Assembly: GCA_021786375.1 (NCBI GenBank)
Contig: JAJYNL010000085.1
Location: 1-63,681, forward strand
Length of the DNA: 63,681 nt
Direction: 5' to 3'
Source of the DNA: Actinomycetes bacterium
GTDB taxonomy: Bacteria > Actinomycetota > Acidimicrobiia > Acidimicrobiales > Acidimicrobiaceae
Shown one piece after another: positions 25,100 through 34,300 of the stretch. Numbering within the stretch: position 1 is the first letter of the stretch; the number at the start of each line of letters is the position of its first letter. Made by a program: the position numbers and the translations under genes. Under the pieces are notes generated by a model, which was not told the DNA's origin, searched no databases, and worked only from the letters and a program-made list of their open reading frames with translations.

Positions 25100-25754
25100 G
25101 ACTGCGACCCTTCTTTATTTACAGGTAGTTTGCGACCCGCGGCATTCGGCTTGCGAGACCCAGCCGCCACAACTCGTAGCAGCTGCATGCCATCGGATCC
25201 TGACACTACTCTGAGTGCAGATTATAACTCATCGACTTGGCCATGAAAATAGAGTGGCGTTGAAACATTTGTGCCATTGGCCACAAAAGAGTGTCAATCC
25301 GACCTGTTGAGGGCGATGGGTTTTTCGTGGCGGACCTGCCACTTTACCTGCTCCTCCGGCCCTCAATGCTAAATGGGCACCGACTCCGCCACCATTTGTG
25401 GTGATGCAGTCGCACAGGCTTGGCTGCAACCGCCCCGTGGGGGCTTCGCAAAATCTTTGCAGGATGCGCCCTATTTGGTCACTCTGCGCGTACACGCCTG
25501 CCGTCCGAATCCGTGTCGCACTGCGTTGCAACGGGCGATCGGAGGCGGCCCTCGCGCCCCGGCCGACCGGTTGTCACAGCGAGATGCTATGGTCTTCGCC
25601 GGCTCCAGATTGTGCCCTAAGGTCCTCCGGCCCGGTGCAAGGCAACCGTCCCGTGGAAACGGTGCCCCCGGAGGAAGAGCCGGCCCGCGCGCAGTGTGCA
25701 GGCAAAGCACGGAGGCCGGCGGTAGGCGGGTCTCCCAGCAGCGGAGGTGTCGCC
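25100..25754. other. 655-base intergenic region with a possible structured RNA
   Basis: The part near 25100-25390 is less GC-rich than its surroundings and should hold the promoter of the minus-strand surface protein. No coding frame with good codon use was found in the whole stretch. The half nearer the plus-strand gene contains the two-stem hairpin at 25624-25674 and a GGAGGTG ribosome-binding site at 25743-25749. Confidence 0.45.
25624..25674 (+). promoter_or_regulatory. Candidate two-stem RNA hairpin in a 5' leader
   Basis: Outer arms CCTCCGG (25624-25630) and CCGGAGG (25668-25674) enclose inner arms GGCAACCG (41-48 of 25600s) and CGGTGCC (25660-25666), which pair with one bulged A. The loop is TCCCGTGGAAA. 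An asymmetric internal loop separates the stems. It lies about 80 bases before the start of the Cys-rich orphan gene, so it could be a leader element. It does not match a riboswitch class that I could recognise. Confidence 0.3.
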
Positions 25755-26279
25755 TTGGGCTTGACCGTTCATGTTGGGTGTGGATTCCTGCAGGGTCAGA
25801 CCGAGTTCGGTGAGCAACGATGTCATTGCTCACCCGCCTTGAAGTGGCAGCGTGGCGACGTCCCCGAGCTTCGCCAGCTTTGCCCTTCCTGCCTGTCGGC
25901 TCCGGCGGGAGGGCCGAGTCGCTGGTCGGTCCTGGTGTGCCGGAGGTGCTGGATGGAGAACAGGGCCAAGTATCACCTTCCGCTCGCTCGCCATTCCATC
26001 CCCAACGCAATCCTGCTCGAAGCAGATGCAGGCTCTGAGGAGGTTGCCAGGTTCCAGGCGGAGATCCTGGGGATGGTCGATGTCCAGCGGCGCCTCGGCG
26101 AGTGGCGGCGAGTGCGCCTGCAAAGGCTGCTCGCCCACGCTGGGTTCGAAGCGGTGGCCGAGATGCCGGAGGATCTGGTCCATCTCCTGGCGCGGCTGTA
26201 TCTTCCACCGCCCCACGAGGCGATCCTCGGCCTGGCAGCTTGGCTCAGGGAGGGAGGATCGGTGCCAGCCGGCTGGTAA
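25755..26279 (+). CDS. Cys-rich N-terminal orphan protein, possible zinc binding
   Basis: Protein of 174 aa. The N-terminal 70 residues hold paired cysteines (CHC, CPSC, CRRC) that could form a zinc ribbon. The C-terminal part is helical and charged (EVARFQAEILGMVDVQRRL, EDLVHLLARLYLPPPHEAI). TTG 25755 is chosen because GGAGGTG lies six bases upstream and coding character begins there; longer readings have poor codon use. No family was recognised. There is no signal peptide. It stands alone upstream of the GH30 gene with a 102-base gap. Confidence 0.55.
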   Translation: MGLTVHVGCGFLQGQTEFGEQRCHCSPALKWQRGDVPELRQLCPSCLSAPAGGPSRWSVLVCRRCWMENRAKYHLPLARHSIPNAILLEADAGSEEVARFQAEILGMVDVQRRLGEWRRVRLQRLLAHAGFEAVAEMPEDLVHLLARLYLPPPHEAILGLAAWLREGGSVPAGW

Positions 26280-26381
26280 GGCGTACTGACGCCCAACCCG
26301 TGGTGCGGCGGCCTGGCGGACAACTCCGCCGGAGGTGTTTCAGCCAGCGTTCAACGGCGGTGCGCTAGATTTCAGCGGCGG

Positions 26382-27950
26382 ATGAGCGAAGTGACCGAGT
26401 GGCATGGCGGTGGGCGTAGGTTTCTTCCACGCGTCAATCGCGTGGTTCTTGCCATCCTCGCGTCCGCCACGTCGATGCTTCTCATCGTGGGAGCCGTCCG
26501 CCTGCGTCAGGTGACGGCTCCGCCTCCGCCCGCCGCGACCGGACGTGTGTCGGCTGAGGGCCAACAGGTGATCGACGGCTTTGGCGCGTCAGGGGCCTGG
26601 TGGTCCGGCCCCGTCTATGGAATGCCGTTAGCGACGCGGGAGGATGTCGGGAAGCTGCTCTTCTCGAAAGCCGGCCTGGAGCTCAGCCAGTTCCGTTACA
26701 ACATCGGCGGTGGGGGAGTGGGGGTGCACACCCCTTGGAAGGCCGCACCCACCTTCTTGACCTCCTCCGGATCATACGATTTCGGCGCCGACCCGGCAGG
26801 GATCTACTTCCTCAAGATGGCCGCCTCCTACCACGTGCGGGACCTGATCGGCTTTGTCAACTCCGCCCCCGCGGTCTTTACCAGCAATCATCGATCCTGC
26901 GGCGGCACCCTCATCCGCAGCGATATCGCCGCCTATGCCAACTACCTAACCAACGTTGTGCTCGGCATCCGGCAGCACTTCGGAGTGAAGCTCAACTTCG
27001 TATCGCCCATGAACGAGCCCGATGGTGCCATGACCCCCTGCGTCCAGGAGGGAATGCGGGTACCGGTCGAGGAGAGGGCCACCGTGGTTGTCAGTCTCGG
27101 CCGCGACCTTGCCGCCAGGGCTCCCTGGGCCAAGGAGATCGCGGACGAATCCTCCCAGGTTGCCTTCCAGCTGATGCCTGAGCTCCCGCGCTGGGTGCAC
27201 CGTGACGGGGCGATCCATTACCTCGCCTACGTGGCCCACCACACCTACGACTACCCCGGCCCACGGGTCTTGAGCGCGATGCATGCGCTTTTGAAGCGCC
27301 TCGGGCTCCACTCCTGGATGACCGAGATCTGCTGTTACAACGGGGCGAGGTTCGGCTACCAGTACGACCCGACCATGGTGTCGGGGATGTGGCTTGCCAA
27401 GTCCATCTATAACGACCTCGTCTACGGAGGGGACTCGGCGTTCCAGTGGTGGACGGCGCTCTCTCCCAACCTTGGGTGCGAGCCCGCCAGCGACAAGGGC
27501 TGCGCCAAGCGGGCGAACATCCTCGGGCGGAACGACGGTTTGGTCTACTATGACCTCAACTACCGGCAGGACGGGGACACGAATTTATACACCACCAAGC
27601 GCTACTACGTCATGGGCAACTATTCGCGCTTCATCCCCCCTGGCTCAGTGTTGCACCGCATCACCGGCCTGCCTCCCGGATTGGAGGCTCTTGCTGCGCT
27701 CAAGCAGGGAAGATGGTCTCTGGTGCTGATAGATGACCGTTCGCCTAACTCCCCGCGTTTCCGGGTTGCCATAGCCCTGCCTGGCCATCCGCGCAAGCTC
27801 CGGCTTGAAGGTTCGGCGGTTACAAGCCAGAGCGCCTCCTGGGCTAAAGTCAAACACGTGGCGGTCTCGGACAGCGGGGTGGTGAGCTTCCCGACGTCTG
27901 GTCAGGACGTGATCTCGCTCGAACTCGGGCCGCCAGGTGTCTCGGCCTAG
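26382..27950 (+). CDS. Membrane-anchored GH30-family glycoside hydrolase
   Basis: Protein of 522 aa. A basic N-terminus and one hydrophobic helix (about residues 20-40) form a signal anchor, so the enzyme faces the outside. The catalytic region has GH30 hallmarks: QVIDGFGASGAWW, FRYNIGGGG, acid/base Glu212 in SPMNEPD, and nucleophile Glu315 in WMTEICCY. A small beta domain (LVLIDDRSPNSPRFRVAIAL) closes the C-terminus, as in GH30. Related enzymes cut beta-1,6-galactan, xylan or glucosylceramide; the true substrate is not clear. Nearby surface-glycan genes fit an envelope or extracellular polysaccharide role. Confidence 0.85.
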   Translation: MSEVTEWHGGGRRFLPRVNRVVLAILASATSMLLIVGAVRLRQVTAPPPPAATGRVSAEGQQVIDGFGASGAWWSGPVYGMPLATREDVGKLLFSKAGLELSQFRYNIGGGGVGVHTPWKAAPTFLTSSGSYDFGADPAGIYFLKMAASYHVRDLIGFVNSAPAVFTSNHRSCGGTLIRSDIAAYANYLTNVVLGIRQHFGVKLNFVSPMNEPDGAMTPCVQEGMRVPVEERATVVVSLGRDLAARAPWAKEIADESSQVAFQLMPELPRWVHRDGAIHYLAYVAHHTYDYPGPRVLSAMHALLKRLGLHSWMTEICCYNGARFGYQYDPTMVSGMWLAKSIYNDLVYGGDSAFQWWTALSPNLGCEPASDKGCAKRANILGRNDGLVYYDLNYRQDGDTNLYTTKRYYVMGNYSRFIPPGSVLHRITGLPPGLEALAALKQGRWSLVLIDDRSPNSPRFRVAIALPGHPRKLRLEGSAVTSQSASWAKVKHVAVSDSGVVSFPTSGQDVISLELGPPGVSA

Positions 27951-28014
27951 GAGTTCCGCCTTGGCGGCCGACTGCTCCGGGGCTGCGAGAATGTTTTCCG
28001 AGGAGAGGGGTGCA

Positions 28015-29121
28015 ATGGGGGAATCTGCCAGGGTGCGTTTCGCGGTGGTGCTGGCCGCCGGGGAAGGCACCCGGATGAAATCTTCACGGCCCAAGCCGCT
28101 TATCCGCCTGTGTGGCAAGCCGATGATTGCCCACATCCTGGAGGCCCTCTTCGCGGCGGGGCTCGAGGAGGCGGTGGTGGTGATCGGTTTCAAGAGCGAC
28201 TCGGTGCGCGAGAGCGTCAACCGTTTCGCCCCGGCCGGCATGCGCATCAGCTTCGTCGAGCAGAACCGTCAACGCGGTACCGGCGACGCGCTGGCCGCCG
28301 CACTGACCGCGCTTCCCGATCCTCTGGGGTATGCGGGTAAGGAGCCACCGGTGGTTATGGTGGTCCCGGGCGACACCCCTTTGCTCCGGGCCGAGACCAT
28401 AGCCTCATTGCTGGACGCCCACGACTCCGCCAGGAGCGCGGTCACCCTGGCTTATTCGGAGGTGGAGGACCCCGCCGGTTACGGAAGGGTGATCTTCGGC
28501 AAGGGTGATGCGGTCGCCAAGATCGTGGAGGACAGGGACGCCAGCCAGCAGGAGCGTAGCTCCAAGCTGATCAACGCAGGGTTCTATGCCCTCAACCTGG
28601 ACTTCCTCGCCCCGGCGCTCCGGCGGCTCAATCCCAGGAACGCCCAGGGTGAGTACTATCTGACCGATGTCATCGAGATCCTGGCCAAGGCGGGCTACTC
28701 GGTGGCGGGTTACCGCCTCGGCGACCCCATTGAGGCCCATGGGGTGAACGACAGGCACCAGCTTGCGGAGGCCGAAAGGCGGATGCGGGAACGCATAAAC
28801 GCCTCCTTCCTCATGCGCGGAGTCAATCTTGTCGATCCGGCCAGTATTTACATCGACTCAACCGTGGAGATCGGCCAGGACACTACAATTTGGCCGGGAT
28901 CTTTCTTGGTTGGCCAGACCGCGATAGGAAAGGGCGCCGAGATCGGGCCGGAGGTGAGGATCTCCGACTCCGTGGTCGACGACGGCGCGCGCGTGGTTCG
29001 CTCCGAACTCGAGGGCTGCCACGTCGGCCGCGAGGCGGTGGTGGGTCCGTATGCGGTGCTCAAGTCCGGGGCCAAGGTGCCGCCGGAGACGGAAACCGGA
29101 TCGTTCGTGGTTTTGGAGTAG
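28015..29121 (+). CDS. glmU: GlmU-like UDP-GlcNAc pyrophosphorylase lacking the acetyltransferase end
   Basis: Protein of 368 aa. The N-terminal uridylyltransferase domain is complete: LAAGEGTRMKSSRPKPL, NRQRGTGDAL, VVPGDTPLL, DPAGYGRV and NAGFYAL. It makes UDP-GlcNAc from UTP and GlcNAc-1-P. A left-handed beta-helix begins near residue 275 but stops after about five coils at SGAKVPPETETGSFVVLE. Full GlmU is usually 450-480 aa, and the coils with the acetyltransferase His and acetyl-CoA residues are absent. The stop is followed directly by prs, so this is a natural end. ATG 28015 follows AGGAGAGGGG. The acetyltransferase step must come from elsewhere. Confidence 0.88.
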   Translation: MGESARVRFAVVLAAGEGTRMKSSRPKPLIRLCGKPMIAHILEALFAAGLEEAVVVIGFKSDSVRESVNRFAPAGMRISFVEQNRQRGTGDALAAALTALPDPLGYAGKEPPVVMVVPGDTPLLRAETIASLLDAHDSARSAVTLAYSEVEDPAGYGRVIFGKGDAVAKIVEDRDASQQERSSKLINAGFYALNLDFLAPALRRLNPRNAQGEYYLTDVIEILAKAGYSVAGYRLGDPIEAHGVNDRHQLAEAERRMRERINASFLMRGVNLVDPASIYIDSTVEIGQDTTIWPGSFLVGQTAIGKGAEIGPEVRISDSVVDDGARVVRSELEGCHVGREAVVGPYAVLKSGAKVPPETETGSFVVLE

Positions 29122-29123
29122 CG

Positions 29124-30095
29124 GTGGAACTGGTTCCTAGGAAGCGTTTGGAGATCTACAGCGGGCGGTCCCACCCCGAGCTGGCCGCCGAGGTGGCTTT
29201 CCACCTCGATGTGCCGTTGGGCAAGGTGGACTTGCGGGAGTTCGCCGACGGGGAGATCTACTGCCGCTTCGGAGAGTCCATCCGTGGCAAGGACATCTTC
29301 ATCCTCCAGTCGCACGCCTATCCGGTCAACTCCGCCATCTTCGAACAGCTGAACATGATCGACGCCGCCAAGCGCGCCTCCGCCAAGCGCATCACCGCCG
29401 TCTGTCCCTACTACGGCTACTCGCGCCAGGACCGCAAGGCCTCGGGCCGCGAGCCGATCACCGCCAAGCTGGTGGCCGACATGCTCGCAGCCGCGGGTGC
29501 CGACCGGATCATCGCTGTTGACCTGCACTCCGGCCAGATCCAGGGCTTCTTCGACGGACCGGTGGACCACCTGACCGCAATGCCTGTACTCATCGACTAC
29601 CTGCGCGCCAACGCCGACACCGACACCGTCATCGTCGCCCCCGACGCCGGCCGGGTAAAGGTCGCCTCGCGTTTCTCCCTCTACCTGGACATGGAGCTGG
29701 CCTTCGTGCACAAGCGCCGCCCCCGCGGCAAGGCCAACGTGGTGGAGGCACTCGACGTGGTGGGTGACGTCGAAGGCAAGCGCTGTGTGATCATCGACGA
29801 CATGATCGACACCGCGGGCACCATTACCGCAGCGGCGGAGCTGCTGATGAAGCAAGGGGCGGCCGATGTGTGGGCCATGGCCACCCACGGCATTCTCTCC
29901 GATCCGGCCAGCAAGCGGCTGATGGACTCTCCCATCTCCAAGGTGGTGATCACCAACACCCTTCCGCTCGCGCCCGAGCGGCGCATCCCCAAGCTGGAGG
30001 TGCTTTCCATCGCGAAGGTGATCGCCCAGGCCATCGGCGCCGTCTTCGAGGACACCTCGGTCTCGGACATCTTCGGCGGGGAGAACCTCTCCTAG
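29124..30095 (+). CDS. prs: Ribose-phosphate pyrophosphokinase
   Basis: Protein of 323 aa that makes PRPP from ribose-5-phosphate and ATP. Characteristic motifs are DGEIYCRFGESIRGKD, YYGYSRQDRKASGREPI, DLHSGQIQGFFD (near residue 131) and the PRPP-binding loop VIIDDMIDTAGTI (near 222). GTG 29124 lies two bases after the glmU stop and fits the family start (ELVPRKRLEIYSG). The glmU-prs pair is conserved in actinobacteria and other Gram-positives. Confidence 0.96.
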   Translation: MELVPRKRLEIYSGRSHPELAAEVAFHLDVPLGKVDLREFADGEIYCRFGESIRGKDIFILQSHAYPVNSAIFEQLNMIDAAKRASAKRITAVCPYYGYSRQDRKASGREPITAKLVADMLAAAGADRIIAVDLHSGQIQGFFDGPVDHLTAMPVLIDYLRANADTDTVIVAPDAGRVKVASRFSLYLDMELAFVHKRRPRGKANVVEALDVVGDVEGKRCVIIDDMIDTAGTITAAAELLMKQGAADVWAMATHGILSDPASKRLMDSPISKVVITNTLPLAPERRIPKLEVLSIAKVIAQAIGAVFEDTSVSDIFGGENLS

Positions 30096-30156
30096 GGCTG
30101 GCAAGTCGGCGCAGGTGGCGCCAGCGGTTACCACTAGGATTCTTTGGGCTGTATTG

Positions 30157-30172
30157 AAGCCCGGTCGGGCTT
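30157..30172 (+). terminator. Short perfect hairpin between prs and rplY
   Basis: AAGCCCG (30157-30163) and CGGGCTT (30166-30172) pair perfectly around two bases, followed by GAAAGTTTTCT. It lies 61 bases after the prs stop and 27 before the rplY start. It could end the glmU-prs transcript or act as a leader attenuator for rplY. The two-base loop means the tip pairs must open in RNA. Confidence 0.45.
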
Positions 30173-30199
30173 GAAAGTTTTCTCTGCGAGGTTCCCAAG

Positions 30200-30733
30200 G
30201 TGTCCGATGTAGTCATGCAGGCCGTTAGCGGCCGTGAGCTGGGTAGCCGGGCTTCGCGGCGCCTGCGTGCCGAGGGCTTCGTCCCGGTCGCTCTCTACGG
30301 CGGAGCCGGCCAGCCTGAGGTTGCCGCAGTCGGAGCGCGTGAGCTGGGTAACCTGGTGGCCCATCGCCCCATCGTCGGCTCGATCCTCGAGATCGAGCTG
30401 GACGGCAAGCGTCACGCCACCCTGGTCAAAGAAGTCCAGCGCCATCCGGTCAAGCGCTCCCTGCTTCACGTCGACCTCCAGCTTCTCACCGCCAAGCAGT
30501 CCGTTACCGTCGCAGTCCAGCTGATCGCGGGCGCGGGCCTGCAGCTCGTGCGGGACACCATCGAAGTGACCGGCTCCGTCTCGGCGGTCCCGGTCTCGAT
30601 CGAGGTGACCCCGGCCATGGTCGTGGACGGGGCGGTGGCCGCGGGGGCGCTCAAGCTCCCCAAGGGCATCGAGCTTGCTTCCGATCCGGAGTCCGTGGTG
30701 GCTACCGAGGTCGACGGCCAAGAGGGAGAGTGA
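30200..30733 (+). CDS. rplY: 50S ribosomal protein bL25 (CTC form)
   Basis: Protein of 177 aa that binds 5S rRNA. The N-terminal bL25 domain (about 1-92) has GSRASRRLRAEGFVPVALYG and HPVKRSLLHVDLQ. The C-terminal extension (about 93-177) is the beta domain of general stress protein CTC, including VEVTPAMVVDGAVAAGALKLP-like strands. GTG is the start codon. pth follows after 10 bases, a very common pairing. Confidence 0.93.
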   Translation: MSDVVMQAVSGRELGSRASRRLRAEGFVPVALYGGAGQPEVAAVGARELGNLVAHRPIVGSILEIELDGKRHATLVKEVQRHPVKRSLLHVDLQLLTAKQSVTVAVQLIAGAGLQLVRDTIEVTGSVSAVPVSIEVTPAMVVDGAVAAGALKLPKGIELASDPESVVATEVDGQEGE

Positions 30734-30743
30734 GCGGGCGGCG

Positions 30744-31322
30744 GTGAAATCCGTCAAGATCGTGCTCGGTCTCGGTAATCCGGGGCCGGAGTATGTCTGT
30801 TCCCGTCACAACTTCGGCGCACGTTCCCTGCAGGTGGCGTGCAAGCGGAGGGGGCTAAGGCTGGTCCCCTCGCTCTCCAGCCGCTCGCTGCTGGCCGAGG
30901 AGCGCCAGGGCCTGGAGGTTGTGGCCTTCGCCTTTCCTCAGACCTACATGAACGACTCCGGTGCAGCTCTGCGCGGCCTGCTCCGTCGATACCACATCAC
31001 CTCGCCGGCCGATCTGATCGTCCTGCACGACGAGTTGGACCTTGCCCCCGGCGTAGTGCGCATCAAGGCCGGAGGTGGCGTGGCCGGCCACAACGGCCTC
31101 AAGTCCATCGTGGTGCACTTCGGCTCCTCCTCCTTCACCCGCGTGCGCGTCGGCATCGGCCGGCCTACTGGCAGCCAGAGCGTCACCGACTACGTGCTGG
31201 CCCGCCTTACCCAGCGTCAGCTGGAATCCTTCGAGGCCGAGTTCGAGGCGGCCGCCGACGCGCTGGACCTCATCCTGGCTAAGGGAGTGGAGGCGGCGAT
31301 GAACGAGTTCAACGGACGCTAG
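30744..31322 (+). CDS. pth: Peptidyl-tRNA hydrolase
   Basis: Enzyme of 192 aa that recycles tRNA from prematurely released peptidyl-tRNA. Active-site residues are present: Asn in GLGNPGPEY, the catalytic His in SRHNFGA, Asn in TYMNDSG, Asp in LHDELDL and Asn in GGVAGHNGLKS. GTG 30744 is chosen, 10 bases after rplY; a reading from further upstream would overlap rplY. The mfd gene starts 7 bases after the stop. Confidence 0.95.
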   Translation: MKSVKIVLGLGNPGPEYVCSRHNFGARSLQVACKRRGLRLVPSLSSRSLLAEERQGLEVVAFAFPQTYMNDSGAALRGLLRRYHITSPADLIVLHDELDLAPGVVRIKAGGGVAGHNGLKSIVVHFGSSSFTRVRVGIGRPTGSQSVTDYVLARLTQRQLESFEAEFEAAADALDLILAKGVEAAMNEFNGR

Positions 31323-31329
31323 GCCCATC

Positions 31330-34300
31330 GTGAGTGTGATCGGCTACCTGATAAGCCGCCTGGTCGATACGCATGCGCTCTCCGCCGCCGAGAGGCCCGG
31401 CTCCTCCTTCGTGGCCGGCGAGGCGGCGTTCGCTCCTACCCTGGCCGCAATCGCCTCCGAGCTTGCTCCCGACGCCCACCTTGCAGTGGTGGTGCCCAGC
31501 GAGAACGATGCCACGCAACTCGCCGCGACGCTGGCGGCATACGATCCGGTGGCCGGCGCCGCCCTGGTTCCGGCCTGGGACACCTTCGCCCTTGAGCGTG
31601 TCTCGCCCCGGGCCGAATCAATGGGCGCCCGCCTGCGCCGGCTTCGCGCCCTGCGGAGGCGCGAGGGGGATGGGGCTCGCATCCTGGTCTTCTCCGCACG
31701 CTCGGCGGCCCAGCGCATCTCGCTCGCCATGCTCGACTACGAGCCCCTGGTGCTGGCGCAGGGTGCACAGATCGACTTGGACGAAGCCGCGGCCCGCCTG
31801 GCGGCTATGGGATATCGCCGGGAATACCAGGTCGAATCGATTGGCGAGTTCTCCATTCGCGGCTCCATCCTCGACGTCTTTCCCGCCGATGCCGCGTCAC
31901 CGGTGCGCGCGGACCTCTTTGGCGACGAGATCGACCGGCTGGTGGAGTTCGGCTTGGCGGACCAGCGCGCGGGTGCGGCGCTGGAAAGGGTGGAGGTGCA
32001 TCCCGCCCGGGAATTCCGGCCGCTGGAGGAGCACCGCGCAGAGGCCTCCAGGCTGGCGGAGCGATATCCTGCCCTTGCTCCCGTCTTCAGCCGCATCGCC
32101 GAGGGCGAACTCTTCGACGGCATGGAGTCCTTCGCGGCCTTCTTTGCCGATTTCTCCGCCGGCCCCCTCTCACTCCTGGCGCCGGGTGACCGCCTGGTGG
32201 TGAGTGAGGCCGCCCGGGTGACCGAGCGGGTGACCGCCCTGGTCGAGGAGGAGCGGGACCTGCTCAGGGCCATCGGTCCCACCTGGCAGCTGGAGGAGGA
32301 GGGGCTAGAGGAGCTCAGCCTCTACAGCGATGCCTCCACCCTCCTGGAGGGCTCCTCGGTCCCGGTCTCGTTGCGCTCCGCCGTTGCCTCCACCGGTGGC
32401 GGAGCGGCGGTGGCCGTCGACCGGGCTGAGCTCGCCGACCGTCGTGACGAGTCCATCGTCGCCGCGTTGCGCCGGGACCTGGCTGCCGGGATGCTCACAG
32501 TGATCAGCGCCGACACCGTCGCCATGGCAAATCGCATCATCGCCTCCCTGCGTGAGGCAGGCGTTGCCTCCAAGCCCCTGCGCAGCGGGGACGAGCTTGC
32601 CGCGCTTGCCCGCACGCCGGCGCGTTCCCGCCCGGTCGCCTGTGTCATCACGCCCCTGGAGGCGGGCTTCCGCTCCGACAGCGCCGCCCTGAGCGTCTAC
32701 GCGCCTTTCGATCTCACCGGGCGCAGGCCCAAGCGGACCACCGCGCGGTCCTCGGCGCGGGCCACCTCCGCGCTCTTCGAGAGCCTGGAGCCGGGCGCAT
32801 ACGTGGTGCACGACTTCCACGGCGTCGGTCAATACCTGGGCATGGTCCGGCGCGAGGTGGACGGGGTGGAGCGCGACTACCTGGAGATCGAGTACCGCGA
32901 CAAGGCGCGGCTCTTCCTCCCCACCGACCAGATGTCGGTCATCACCCCCTACACCGGAGGCGAGAAGCCGGCACTCTCGCGAATGGGCGGCCAGGAGTGG
33001 CACCGCACCAAGGCCAAGGTGCGCAAGAATGTGGAGCGCATCGCCCAGGAGCTGGTTCTCCTGTATCAGAAGCGCATGAACGCCGAGGGCTTCGCCTTCG
33101 CCCCCGATTCGCCGTGGCAGGCGGAGATGGAGGACCTCTTTCCTTACACCCTCACGCGCGACCAGGCCTCCGCGGTGGAGGCAGTCAAGTCCGATATGGA
33201 GGCCGCCCGCCCCATGGACCGGCTCCTTTGTGGCGACGTAGGCTTTGGCAAGACCGAGGTTGCCTTGAGGGCCGCCTTCAAGGCGGTCCAGTCGGGCAAG
33301 CAGGTGGCCGTGTTGGTGCCGACCACGCTTCTGGCTCATCAGCACCACCAGACCTTCGCCGAGCGCTTCGAGCCATTCGGGGTGCGAGTCGAGGTGGTCT
33401 CGCGCTTCCTGGGACCGGGTGAGACTCGCGAGGTGCTGTCCGGCCTGGCCACCGGGAGGGTGGACGTGGTGATAGGCACCCACCGCCTGCTCTCCAGGGA
33501 CGTGCACTTCTCCGATCTTGGCCTCTTGATCGTCGATGAGGAGCAGCGCTTCGGCGTCAACCACAAGGAGGCGATCAAGAAGATGTCCGTTGGTGTGGAC
33601 GTGCTCACGATGAGCGCCACCCCGATCCCCCGGACGCTCGAAATGTCGCTCACCGGCTTGCGGGACCTGTCCCTGCTGACCACCCCGCCCGGCTCCCGCC
33701 AGCCGATACTCACCTATGTCGGCTCCTACGACGAAGCCACTGTGGAGGAGGCCATCCGGCGCGAGCTCCTGCGCGAGGGCCAGATCTTTTTCGTGCACAA
33801 CCGGGTGATGGACATCGAGACAGTGGCCTCACGCCTGCACCGGCTGGTGCCGGAGGCGCGTATCGCCGTGGCGCACGGGCAGATGGATGGGACCGAGCTG
33901 GAGAAGGTGGTGGACGCCTTCTGGCAGGGCGAGACGGATGTGCTGGTCTGCACGACCATCATCGAGTCCGGGATCGACATGCCGGCTGTCAACACCCTGG
34001 TGGTGGACCGGGCGGAGTGGATGGGCCTCTCTCAGCTGCACCAGCTGCGCGGAAGGGTGGGCCGTGGTGGCATAAAGGCCTATGCCTATCTGCTGCATGC
34101 CCCGGACACCAAGCTCACCGACGAGGCGTACGAGCGCCTGAAGACCATCGGCGAGGCTGTAGAGCTGGGGGCCGGGTTCAGGATCGCCATGCGCGACCTG
34201 GAGATCCGTGGGGCGGGAAACCTGCTCGGGCGGAATCAGTCCGGACACATCGCAGCGGTTGGTTACGACACGTACGTGAAGATGGTTAAGGACGCGATCG

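Noticed and set aside
25600-25754. Cobalamin riboswitch
   Set aside because: A GGTGCAAGGC string recalls the B12 box region, but the GCCACTG box, the AGTCAGGA box and the expected spacing are absent. Only an unnamed hairpin is reported.
28848-30134. A 428-codon frame antisense to prs
   Set aside because: It overlaps all of prs and the end of glmU, both with intact family motifs. The product is His/Gly/Asp-rich without structure.
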